Shown here piece after piece: positions 1-7,280 of a DNA stretch of 52,850 bases (positions are counted from its first letter, which is position 1; every line of letters begins with the position of its first letter). Location of the stretch: NCBI GenBank assembly GCA_002491945.1, contig DKWX01000002.1, positions 30,971 through 83,820 on the forward strand, in the 5' to 3' direction. Both the position numbers and the translations under genes were made by a program. Under the pieces are notes generated by a model, which made no database searches, was not told where the DNA came from, and saw only the letters and a program-made list of their open reading frames with translations. The DNA is from Porphyromonadaceae bacterium UBA7141 (lineage in GTDB: Bacteria; Bacteroidota; Bacteroidia; Bacteroidales; Muribaculaceae).

Positions 1-75
1 GCCGGAAGCGGCAAAAAAGAAGCCACATATTGTAGAAAAGATTCTATTTCAATTACTATCGGTTAAATTTGAACC
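1..75. repeat. Dispersed intergenic repeat, copy R0 (truncated by window edge)
   Basis: This is the right-hand part of the repeat described at 2054-2238. It carries the internal GCCGGAAGCGGCA motif, an A-rich stretch, then a block reading ATTACTATCGGTTAAATTTG that also occurs in R1 and, reversed, in R5. The end is eroded: GAACC is followed by ATATTC instead of the ACTTACTT seen elsewhere. It lies directly downstream of the uvrC stop codon. Confidence 0.75.
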
Positions 76-108
76 ATATTCGAGTTGAATATTCCTTTCA
101 TCTGTCAA

Positions 109-2049
109 TTATTTTTCTTTTGCCGCAAAATATGAGACTATGATGGCTGCTTTTGCCTTCCCGGCCACTTCGGTTATCTCTTCGACAGACGCCTCACGCA
201 GGCGCCTGAGACTTTTGAAATGCTTCATAAGCGCTTTCTGTGTGGCCGGGCCGATTCCCTTGATACTATCGAGTTCTGACACCACCTGACCTTTTGAACG
301 ACGGTCGCGATGATGAGTGATGCCGAAGCGGTGGGCCTCATCACGCATATGCTGTATAACCCTGAGCGAGGGTGATTTCTTATCAATATAAAGGGGAAGA
401 GAGTCGCCCGGAAAATAGATTTCTTCAAGACGTTTGGCTATACCCACGAGTGTCACCTCGCCTCGTATCCCCATCTCGTCAAATGCCTCAACGGCTGCGC
501 TGAGCTGCCCTTTTCCGCCATCTACCACCACCATATCGGGCAACTTCTCCCCTTCGGCCATCATGCGTGTATAGCGACGGTGGAGCACTTCCTTCATCGA
601 TGCGAAGTCATCGGCTCCTATTACGGTCTTGATGCAGAAATGACGATAATCGCTTTTATACGGCTTGCCTTTGCGGAACACTACGCAACTGGCCACCGGA
701 TTGGTGCCCTGTATATTCGAATTGTCGAAGCACTCGATATGCCGTGGCTGCACCGGAAGGCGGAAGTCGCGTTTCATCTGTTCCATCAGATTTTCAACCC
801 CTCGTTCGGGATTGAGCTGTTCGCGCTGTTTCTCGCGGTCGGACATATACTGACGTGCATTTTTCAGACCCACCTCAAGTATCTTTTTCTTGTCGCCACG
901 CTGCGGGATTATAAAATTCACGTCTTCAAACTCATCATCCTGCTGATATGGCAGAAACGGAACTATGACATCACCGAACCGGCGGTCGAACCTGCGGGCG
1001 ATTTCGGCCAGGGCCATCGCCAGAAGCTCGGCGGGCGATTCCTGCATTGTGCGGCGGAATTCGAGATTGAGACTCTGCACCACAGCCCCACGGTGGAGAT
1101 GCATGAAACAGATGTAGGCCGTCGACGGATTATCGACGTAGGCCAGCATATCCACATCCCCGTCTTCGGCGCGCGCTATCACTGACTTGGCATTATACTT
1201 CAGCACCGCCTCATATTTTTCCTTTACAGCCTGAGCCTCCTCAAAGCGCCATTCTTCGCTAAGTCGGGTCATTTCTTCTTTGAGATGCTCTTCGAGCATG
1301 AGGGTCTCGCCGCTCAGTATCTGACGCACCTGTGCGATAATCCCGCCATAGGTTTCGGCATCGGCCAGTCCGCGGCACATACCGCCACATTTTTTTATAT
1401 GGTAATCCAGACACAGGCGGAATTTATTGCGGGCTATCCCTTTTTCATCTATATAATGGCGACATGAGCGTATGGGGAATATATCGCGTATCAGCTGCAG
1501 CACCACCTTGGCCGACTGTGTGTTGGAATATGGGCCATAATACTTGCCGGTCTCCCCCTTCGTGCGTGTCATGAACACTCGCGGGAACGGCTCTTTGGTC
1601 ACTACTATCCATGGATATGACTTATCATCCTTTAGCAGCACATTATATCGTGGCTGATATTCCTTAATCATGGCATTCTCAAGATGCAACGCATCTTCTT
1701 CGGTATGCACCACGATGAAGCGCATATCCACTATATTGCGCACCAGCAGATTTGTGCGGACCGAGTCGTGCCGACGATTGAAGTAGGAACTCACGCGACG
1801 TTTCAGACGTTTGGCCTTTCCCACATAAATCACGTTGCCATCCTTATCCAGATACATATACACTCCCGGGGATTCCGGAAGCGCAAGAATCTTACGGCGC
1901 AACTGTGTGCCCGGACGGTTATCACGAATATCTTCGGGGGTGCGGTCGGGTGTTATCTCGATATCGAATCCGCCTGCCTCATCGATTGAGCGGCCGAATC
2001 CTTCGAGCACTTCCTCTATCTTCTTATGCAGCATGTCACCCTGTGCCAT
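109..2049 (-). CDS. uvrC: Excinuclease ABC subunit C (UvrC)
   Basis: UvrC makes the two incisions around a bulky DNA lesion in nucleotide excision repair, acting in the cytoplasm on the UvrB-DNA complex. The 646-residue protein has the expected order of domains. The GIY-YIG nuclease starts at about residue 60 (GVYMYLDKDG, then IYVGKAKR). A UVR UvrB-binding helix pair follows at about 255-285. The RNase H-like 5' nuclease has ECFDNSN near 437 and VVVDGGKGQL near 505. Helix-hairpin-helix motifs (IKGIGPATQKAL) are near the C-terminus. The N-terminus is about 50 residues longer than the minimal family form, as is usual in Bacteroidales. It lies on the same strand as apt but is separated from it by repeats R1 and R2, so any promoter of its own must lie in repeat DNA. 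I found no TTTG/TAnnTTTG promoter there. Confidence 0.97.
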   Translation of the reverse strand: MAQGDMLHKKIEEVLEGFGRSIDEAGGFDIEITPDRTPEDIRDNRPGTQLRRKILALPESPGVYMYLDKDGNVIYVGKAKRLKRRVSSYFNRRHDSVRTNLLVRNIVDMRFIVVHTEEDALHLENAMIKEYQPRYNVLLKDDKSYPWIVVTKEPFPRVFMTRTKGETGKYYGPYSNTQSAKVVLQLIRDIFPIRSCRHYIDEKGIARNKFRLCLDYHIKKCGGMCRGLADAETYGGIIAQVRQILSGETLMLEEHLKEEMTRLSEEWRFEEAQAVKEKYEAVLKYNAKSVIARAEDGDVDMLAYVDNPSTAYICFMHLHRGAVVQSLNLEFRRTMQESPAELLAMALAEIARRFDRRFGDVIVPFLPYQQDDEFEDVNFIIPQRGDKKKILEVGLKNARQYMSDREKQREQLNPERGVENLMEQMKRDFRLPVQPRHIECFDNSNIQGTNPVASCVVFRKGKPYKSDYRHFCIKTVIGADDFASMKEVLHRRYTRMMAEGEKLPDMVVVDGGKGQLSAAVEAFDEMGIRGEVTLVGIAKRLEEIYFPGDSLPLYIDKKSPSLRVIQHMRDEAHRFGITHHRDRRSKGQVVSELDSIKGIGPATQKALMKHFKSLRRLREASVEEITEVAGKAKAAIIVSYFAAKEK

Positions 2050-2053
2050 TTAT

Positions 2054-2238
2054 AAGCAAGTGTTCAGATTTAATTTATACAATATACTGGCTTGTTTTTT
2101 TAGTCGATTCCGGTGCGGAGTAAAGGAGAATATAAACATATTTGACTGAGCGACAAGCCGGAAGCGGCAAAAAACAAGCCGCATATTGGATAAAAGATTA
2201 CATTTCTATTACTATCGGTTTAATTTGAACACTTACTT
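2054..2238. repeat. Dispersed intergenic repeat, copy R1 (full length, about 185 bp)
   Basis: The left end is AAGCAAGTGTTCAGATTTAA and the right end reads TTAATTTGAACACTTACTT, so the ends form an imperfect inverted repeat of about 19 bp. The interior shares GTGCGGAGT-AAGGAGAATAT and GAGCGAC motifs with R3, followed by a GCGGC-AAAAAACAA-GCCGC hairpin at about 2166-2184. No conserved reading frame survives comparison of R1 with R3, because they differ by a single-base indel and by stop codons. It occupies the 5' flank of uvrC, ending 5 bases before its ATG. I found no transposase and no clear target-site duplication. Confidence 0.8.
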
Positions 2239-2239
2239 A

Positions 2240-2351
2240 AAGCAAATGTTCAGATTCAAACGACAAGTCAGTCCTCAAAGTTGACTTATCCAATCTGCAG
2301 CTTCTTTTTTAGCCACAGACTGGATAAATCAACTTTGAGCATCCACTTAAC
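2240..2351. repeat. Degenerate second repeat unit R2 with long hairpin
   Basis: This unit abuts R1 directly. It begins AAGCAAATGTTCAGATTC and ends TTTGAGCATCCACTTAA, which look like degenerated copies of the family ends. Inside is a 19-bp inverted repeat with one mismatch (arms 2274-2292 and 2321-2339, CTCAAAGTTGACTTATCCA on the left). Its loop contains CTGCAGC-TTCTTTTTTA-GCCACAG, again the family's hairpin core. It lies just behind the apt stop codon, so it could also end apt transcription. Confidence 0.6.
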
Positions 2352-2381
2352 AGAATCTCTGCGGAATCCCTTGAGGAGAAT

Positions 2382-2906
2382 TCAATATTTCAGCAGAGAT
2401 GTAATCTCACAATCTTTAGGAAGATTCTCACGGCCATTCAGATCCGTAAGTTCCACGATGAAGTTGATATAAATCTTCTTCGGATTCATCGACTTCACCA
2501 GATTATAGCACGCATTCATCGTGCCACCTGTAGCGAGCAGATCATCATGAAGCACCACCACATCATCCGAAGTGATGGCATCGCTGTGAAGTTCGATAGT
2601 ATCCACGCCATACTCCTTGGCATAGGAAGCCTTAATGGTAAGCGAAGGGAGTTTGCCCGGCTTACGCGCCGGCACGAATCCCGCACCAAGCTCATAGGCG
2701 AGAATACTGCCGCCGATAAACCCGCGACTTTCGATACCCACTACTTTTGTCACTCCCTTGTCACGATAGAGTTCAGACATGGCATGACTCATCACCTTCA
2801 GAGCCTCCCCATTCTTAATCATCGTGGTCAGATCACGAAATACGATTCCCTTCGAGGGAAAATCAGGCACATCACGTATGGTGGCCTTAAGCGCTTCGAG
2901 TTGCAT
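2382..2906 (-). CDS. apt: Adenine phosphoribosyltransferase
   Basis: Apt converts adenine and PRPP to AMP and pyrophosphate in purine salvage (cytoplasmic). The 174-residue protein matches the family length. The N-terminus has RDVPDFPSKGIVFRDLTTMI, typical of Apt. ESRGFIGG is at 59-66. The PRPP-binding loop VVVLHDDLLATGGT is at 116-129; the family more often has VDD, and here a His precedes the two Asp residues. The ATG at 2904-2906 is the only start giving the complete conserved N-terminus. It is followed on the same strand by uvrC across a repeat-filled 332-base gap. I saw no recognisable Bacteroidota promoter directly upstream. Confidence 0.95.
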   Translation of the reverse strand: MQLEALKATIRDVPDFPSKGIVFRDLTTMIKNGEALKVMSHAMSELYRDKGVTKVVGIESRGFIGGSILAYELGAGFVPARKPGKLPSLTIKASYAKEYGVDTIELHSDAITSDDVVVLHDDLLATGGTMNACYNLVKSMNPKKIYINFIVELTDLNGRENLPKDCEITSLLKY

Positions 2907-3048
2907 AAGCGTATTGTTATATAATTATTAAAAAAACATCCTGCTCCACACCCATCCATCCAGTCGCCCATCCAGCCCTGCAATTCCAACCGGACACCCC
3001 ATCGCCTGCACACACCTTATAATATATATATAAGTGCGGGGAAACGAT

Positions 3049-3064
3049 TGTTCCACGTGACACA
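3049..3064. promoter_or_regulatory. parS: parS-like centromere site, one mismatch
   Basis: The sequence TGTTCCACGTGACACA matches the widely conserved ParB-binding consensus TGTTNCACGTGAAACA at 15 of 16 positions, the mismatch being C for A at position 13. Chromosomal parS sites are bound by ParB and usually lie near the replication origin. It is 204 bases (start to start) from a perfect site at 3253. The parA and parB genes are not in the window. Confidence 0.65.
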
Positions 3065-3094
3065 ATTTCAACATCACACAAACCCCGGCCATCC

Positions 3095-3119
3095 AAAAAA
3101 AATCCCGTTTTCATCGGGA
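3095..3119 (-). terminator. Intrinsic terminator of the ybeY-mnmG operon
   Basis: Read on the minus strand, TCCCG-ATGAAAA-CGGGA is followed at once by eight T residues (plus-strand 3095-3102). This is a textbook rho-independent terminator about 155 bases after the mnmG stop codon. The perfect parS at 3253 is therefore inside the transcribed 3' tail, while the parS at 3049 lies beyond the terminator. Confidence 0.8.
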
Positions 3120-3252
3120 ATTTCAAACCCAGACCCGCAAATACCCATCACCAGCATCCAGAACCGACACCACAACGATACAAAAACCATTATTTCACAC
3201 CCAGTACACACCACAAGCTCCCGCAACCCATTGTTTCACGCCGGAATAACTA

Positions 3253-3268
3253 TGTTCCACGTGAAACA
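3253..3268. promoter_or_regulatory. parS: parS centromere site, perfect consensus match
   Basis: TGTTCCACGTGAAACA matches the ParB-binding consensus TGTTNCACGTGAAACA at every defined base. It begins four bases beyond the mnmG stop codon. mnmG (gidA) lies beside the replication origin in many bacteria, so a parS here fits an origin-proximal location, although no dnaA, parA or parB gene is in the window. Confidence 0.8.
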
Positions 3269-3272
3269 AATC

Positions 3273-5267
3273 CTACCTACCAAGCATCATTAGCAGAATA
3301 TTCACATCCGAAGGCGACACTCCGGGTATGCGAGAGGCCGCACCGATAGTTGAAGGACACATACGGGCCAGTTTCTGACGAGCCTCAGTGCTCAGAGACT
3401 GCATCTTCTCGAAATCGAAAGACGCCGGTATCCTCACATTCTCCAGACGCCGCATCTTATCGGCCAACTCACGTTCACGACGTATATAGCCGTCATACTT
3501 CACAAGTATCTCAACGGTCTCTTCCACCTCATGGCGCAAAGATTCATCTATAGCATTCACTCTACGCCGCAGACGAGGGAAAGCCGCGACCAACCGCGAC
3601 ATATCCATCTGCGGCCGCCTCAGAAGTTCTATCATCCGCACTCCCGCCGAGAGCGGCGCAGTGCCGGCCGACTCCAGAAATGCGTTCACTTCAGCAGACG
3701 CGCTCACCTTCTCCCTGCCCAGAAAATCAAGCAGTCCGTCACGCCACTCGCGCTTCTGCCTCATCACCTCATAGCGATGCCGTGACGCCAGCCCTATCCG
3801 ATACCCTATCGGAGTGAGACGCATATCGGCATCATCCTGGCGGAGCAGAATCCGATATTCCGCGCGCGACGTAAACATACGATACGGCTCATCGACGCCC
3901 TTAGTCACCAAATCATCTATCAGCACTCCGATATAAGCCTCATCACGGCCGAGCACCAAAGGCTCCTCTCCCCTCACCGACAACGCCGCATTCACGCCGG
4001 CCATCAATCCCTGGGCCGCAGCCTCCTCATAACCCGTAGTACCATTCACCTGACCTGCGAAATACAGCCCGCACACAAGACGCGTCTGGAGATCATGACG
4101 CAACTGCACGGGAGGGAAATAATCATACTCTATGGCATAACCCGGACGGTAGAAATGCACATTTCTCAGCGCCGGTATCCGGCGCAACGCATCGAGCTGC
4201 ACCTTCCATGGCAGCGAACTTGAAAACCCGTTGATATAATATTCATCGGTTTCCACCCCCTCCGGTTCGAGAAACAGCTGATGACTATCCTTATCAGAGA
4301 ACGTCACAATCTTCGTTTCAATCGACGGACAATAGCGAGGCCCCACACTCCGGATATCCCCGTTATAAAGCGGAGAATCCGCAAGACTCGCACGAAGCAC
4401 ATCATGCACTTCGGCAGATGTATGAGTGATAAAACACCCCCTCACCGGAAGCTCACGACACACCTCCGGCAGAAAAGAAAACTTATGCGGATCGCGACGT
4501 TCTGCGACCGAAGCCTTCGATGAGATCGGAGAAAACACATCATCTCCGCCCTGAATCTCGCACAACGAGAAATCCACCGACTTACCTGAGATACGCGCCG
4601 GAGTGCCAGTTTTCATCCGTCCGGCCTCAAAACCGAGTGCCACCAGCTGCTGAGTGATACCCTCAGACGAAGGCTCGGCAATACGCCCACCCTTCACCTT
4701 TGTCGCACCGAAATGCATAAGTCCGCCAAGAAACGTGCCAGCGGTGAGAATCACATGCCGAGCCCTGAACTCGAATCCAAGAGCCGTATGCACACCGCGC
4801 ACCTCATATTTCGACTCCGATGAAATCGATGATTCTGCGGTATGTTCCACGGATTCCGAACGACGTTTCACGATGGAATCGGAGATTTCCAGCGAGGTCA
4901 CCATATCCTGAAAAAGCGACAGACCTTCGACAGAATCCAGAACCCGGCGCCATTCATCAGTGAATCGCGTACGGTCTGACTGCACACGCGGCGACCACAC
5001 AGCCGGTCCCTTCGAACGGTTCAGCATCCGGAACTGAATCGCAGTGCGGTCGGCCACGATCCCGGTCATACCCCCCAACGCGTCAATTTCGCGAACTATC
5101 TGCCCCTTCGCTATTCCGCCTACGGCAGGATTGCACGACATCTGGGCCACCCGGTTAAGATCCGGAGTCACCAACAATGTGCGCGCCCCCATACGCGCGG
5201 CCGCAACCGCTGCCTCGCAACCGGCATGACCGGCTCCTACCACTATCACATCGTATTCAAAATCCAT
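3273..5267 (-). CDS. mnmG: tRNA uridine-5-carboxymethylaminomethyl modification enzyme MnmG (GidA)
   Basis: MnmG is the FAD subunit of the MnmEG complex, which modifies U34 of tRNAs reading two-fold degenerate codons. The N-terminal Rossmann motif VVVGAGHAGCEAA, the signature GPRYCPSIETKI and the later AGQVNGTTGYEEAAAQG identify it. I chose the ATG at 5265-5267 (MDFEYDVIVVGAGHAG); a GTG at 5270 would add one residue. The ybeY stop TGA overlaps this start (TGATG), so the two genes are translationally coupled. At 664 residues it is about 40 longer than usual. Most of the excess is a Ser/Glu-rich insertion near residues 130-157 and a shorter one near 250. A good terminator follows at 3095-3119. 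The coding strand is unusually G-rich, unlike the dcw genes. Confidence 0.97.
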   Translation of the reverse strand: MDFEYDVIVVGAGHAGCEAAVAAARMGARTLLVTPDLNRVAQMSCNPAVGGIAKGQIVREIDALGGMTGIVADRTAIQFRMLNRSKGPAVWSPRVQSDRTRFTDEWRRVLDSVEGLSLFQDMVTSLEISDSIVKRRSESVEHTAESSISSESKYEVRGVHTALGFEFRARHVILTAGTFLGGLMHFGATKVKGGRIAEPSSEGITQQLVALGFEAGRMKTGTPARISGKSVDFSLCEIQGGDDVFSPISSKASVAERRDPHKFSFLPEVCRELPVRGCFITHTSAEVHDVLRASLADSPLYNGDIRSVGPRYCPSIETKIVTFSDKDSHQLFLEPEGVETDEYYINGFSSSLPWKVQLDALRRIPALRNVHFYRPGYAIEYDYFPPVQLRHDLQTRLVCGLYFAGQVNGTTGYEEAAAQGLMAGVNAALSVRGEEPLVLGRDEAYIGVLIDDLVTKGVDEPYRMFTSRAEYRILLRQDDADMRLTPIGYRIGLASRHRYEVMRQKREWRDGLLDFLGREKVSASAEVNAFLESAGTAPLSAGVRMIELLRRPQMDMSRLVAAFPRLRRRVNAIDESLRHEVEETVEILVKYDGYIRRERELADKMRRLENVRIPASFDFEKMQSLSTEARQKLARMCPSTIGAASRIPGVSPSDVNILLMMLGR

Positions 5268-5695
5268 CACTTCTCCCCCATTTCATCGTAAAGCCGAAGA
5301 GCTCGGTCCTCGGCACACTCCATCTGCTCACGCTCCCCGGGAAGCTTATCGTGCTCACCGCAAAGATGCAGAAGCCCATGGACTATCACTCGCAGCAACT
5401 CCCGTTCATATGCCACCCCGAGAGATGCGGCATTCGACGCGACTGTATCGAGTGAAATCAATATATCGCCTCCTACCTTACGGCCACGTGTGTAATCAAA
5501 CGTAATCACATCCGTGTAATAATCATGCTGAAGAAACTGACGGTTGGCCGACAATATCACATCATCCGAACAGAAGCGATAGCAGATATTCCCGAGCATG
5601 CGGTCATACCCGGCCGCAACCGCCGTCAGCCATCTGAACAGACGCCCTTCATCAAGCAAGGGCATCTCTACAGAATCTGTCTGAAAATCTATCAT
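5267..5695 (-). CDS. ybeY: Endoribonuclease YbeY (rRNA maturation factor)
   Basis: YbeY is a metal-dependent single-strand RNase involved in 16S rRNA 3' maturation and ribosome quality control. The 142-residue protein carries the family zinc motif as HGLLHLCGEHD (His106, His110). The third ligand of the classical HGxLHLxGxDH motif would fall on Asp116, with His115 just before it, so the third ligand is shifted or replaced. TDVITFDY near residue 61 is also characteristic. It is the first gene of a two-gene operon with mnmG, with overlapping stop and start. A very good promoter lies 29 bases upstream. Confidence 0.93.
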   Translation of the reverse strand: MIDFQTDSVEMPLLDEGRLFRWLTAVAAGYDRMLGNICYRFCSDDVILSANRQFLQHDYYTDVITFDYTRGRKVGGDILISLDTVASNAASLGVAYERELLRVIVHGLLHLCGEHDKLPGEREQMECAEDRALRLYDEMGEK

Positions 5696-5723
5696 AATCT
5701 ACGGTTAAAATTATTCCAAACTA

Positions 5724-5755
5724 CAAAAATAGTAAAAATTCCAAACTCCGACAAA
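5724..5755 (-). promoter_or_regulatory. Bacteroidota-type promoter of ybeY-mnmG
   Basis: On the minus strand TTTG (plus coordinates 5752-5755) is followed after exactly 20 bases by TATTTTTG (5724-5731). This matches the primary sigma consensus of Bacteroides, TTTG at -33 and TAnnTTTG at -7. Transcription should start near 5717, giving a leader of roughly 20-25 bases before the ybeY ATG at 5695. Confidence 0.75.
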
Positions 5756-6213
5756 ATCACTCCCAAAATTCACCACGCGCACGTTCCACGCACACACACA
5801 CCAGGTCCCCCGACGCCCGCACTTTGAATCCAATTCCATGATTTATCCCCGAAGCCTTATTGAACTATCATCCGGGGCCTTCCCAAACAGTCACCTCTTC
5901 ATCACCCGGAAGCGGAATCCTCAAAGTGATGAACGTTAAATTCAAACCACGTCCTGAAACCCTTAAACCGTCATTAAGCCCAATAATTCCACTTAATTCC
6001 TGACAATCAGCATATTAACCCGAAAGCACCCACCTGCTAAGCCACATGAGAATCGCATAAACCGGCCGACACGGCATCCACACAGGCATACGAAAGATCC
6101 TAAATCAGCGACACGAAGCCAATACCAGACATTCCACACATCAATATCGCGCACACGCGGTTAGAAAATTGCGCACGCGTGAATAAAACTTTTTTTTGAA
6201 AAATCAACCATTA

Positions 6214-6248
6214 TTTGCGTGATAAGTCATCATTTTTCACTAACTTTA
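6214..6248 (+). promoter_or_regulatory. Candidate promoter of the dcw cluster
   Basis: TTTG at 6214-6217 is followed by TAACTTTA at 6241-6248, close to the Bacteroidota TTTG/TAnnTTTG pattern. The last base of the -7 box differs and the spacing of 23 is longer than the usual 19-21. The surrounding 60 bases are AT-rich, unlike their flanks. The leader to rsmH would be about 70 bases. Confidence 0.4.
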
Positions 6249-6324
6249 CACTTTGATAGCGACGACACTCCGCAACACCCTTTCACAGGCCCCGCGCAGC
6301 AACTCGCTTCAAGACTGACATCCA

Positions 6325-7248
6325 ATGGAAGATAATACAACTCAACATATCCCCTATCATACACCGGCTCTCTTCAACGAGGCCATCGATGCTCTCGACA
6401 TAAAGCCGGATGGAATATACATCGACGCTACTTTCGGAGGAGGCGGGCATTCACGCGGAATAATCGACAGGCTCGGCCCTGACGGTCGGCTACTCGGATT
6501 CGACCAGGACCTTGATGCAATCGCCAACGCTCTGCCGGATGAACGATTCACATTCGTACGCTCCAACTTTCGTTATATCCCGAACTTCCTAAGGTTCCAC
6601 GGCATCGACAAAGCCGACGGCATTTTAGCCGACCTCGGAGTGTCGTTCCATCACTTCGATGACGCAGAGCGAGGTTTCTCATTTCGTGCGGACGCGCCAC
6701 TTGACATGCGCATGAACCGTGCTGCCGGACAAACAGCCGCCGACCTCGTGAACACACTATCCGATCAGGAACTCACCGTCACCCTGCGTCTCGGCTCCGA
6801 CCTGCAAAATCCGGCTCGAATCGCAAGGGCTATCGCAAAAGCACGTGCAGACTCCCCGATTCTTACCACCACGCAGCTTGCCGATACCGTGCGCCCTCTG
6901 CTCAATCCAAGAAACGAAAAGAAAGAACTCGCCCAGGTGTTCCAGGCATTGCGCATCGCCGTCAACCATGAGACAGATGCGTTGGTCGACTTCCTGCTCA
7001 ACGCCGCCAAAGTGCTGCGACCGGGCGGACGTCTGGCTGTGATAACATATCATTCTCTCGAAGACAGAATGGTGAAAGCGCTAATGAAATGCGGCAACAT
7101 CGAAGGGAATCTTGAAAAAGACTTCTTCGGCAATGTCAACACACCATGGACTCTTATCACAAGATCGCCTATCGTGCCTTCTGCAGAAGAAATTGAGGCC
7201 AACCCGCGTGCCAGAAGCGCCAAACTGCGAGTAGCAGCCCTCAAATAA
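6325..7248 (+). CDS. rsmH: 16S rRNA (cytosine1402-N4)-methyltransferase RsmH
   Basis: RsmH (MraW) methylates N4 of C1402 in the 16S rRNA P site, using S-adenosylmethionine. The 307-residue protein has the SAM-binding loop IDATFGGGGHSRGI near residues 33-46. ADLGVSFHHFDDAERGFSF near 105 and the C-terminal ITYHSLEDRMVK are family signatures. It is the first gene of the cluster because mraZ is missing, and it opens the long plus-strand run ending with ftsZ. The ATG at 6325 puts HTPALFNEAIDAL at the expected distance from the N-terminus. Confidence 0.96.
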   Translation: MEDNTTQHIPYHTPALFNEAIDALDIKPDGIYIDATFGGGGHSRGIIDRLGPDGRLLGFDQDLDAIANALPDERFTFVRSNFRYIPNFLRFHGIDKADGILADLGVSFHHFDDAERGFSFRADAPLDMRMNRAAGQTAADLVNTLSDQELTVTLRLGSDLQNPARIARAIAKARADSPILTTTQLADTVRPLLNPRNEKKELAQVFQALRIAVNHETDALVDFLLNAAKVLRPGGRLAVITYHSLEDRMVKALMKCGNIEGNLEKDFFGNVNTPWTLITRSPIVPSAEEIEANPRARSAKLRVAALK

Positions 7249-7280
7249 TTCTCTTTCCACCGTCGTCCATCCTACACGCT

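Larger units (their letters stand above)
2907..3272. other. 366-base intergenic region with parS-like sites and terminator
   Basis: There is no convincing coding sequence between apt and mnmG. The region holds two parS-like palindromes, the mnmG terminator hairpin, and a perfect left half-site TGTTTCACG at 3232-3240. The plus strand is strikingly poor in G: in 3061-3240 I count 67 C and 17 G. The segment 3021-3033 is a run of alternating A and T. Confidence 0.7.
5696..6324. other. 629-base divergent intergenic region upstream of the dcw cluster; mraZ absent
   Basis: This gap separates ybeY (minus) from rsmH (plus). It contains the ybeY promoter at the left and a weaker candidate dcw promoter at the right. 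Near 6148-6180 are two similar G/C-alternating motifs, CGCGCACACGCG and GCGCACGCGT, 23 bases apart, which could be a binding site. In most Bacteroidota mraZ stands here. I looked for an MraZ-like frame on the plus strand and found none; frames are short and full of stops. Confidence 0.6.

Noticed and set aside
2054..2148. Possible small protein inside repeats R1 and R3
   Set aside because: R3 can be read as a short frame through GEYEYIRPSDRPDAAK, but R1 has a stop in the same frame and a one-base indel relative to R3, so no coding constraint is seen.
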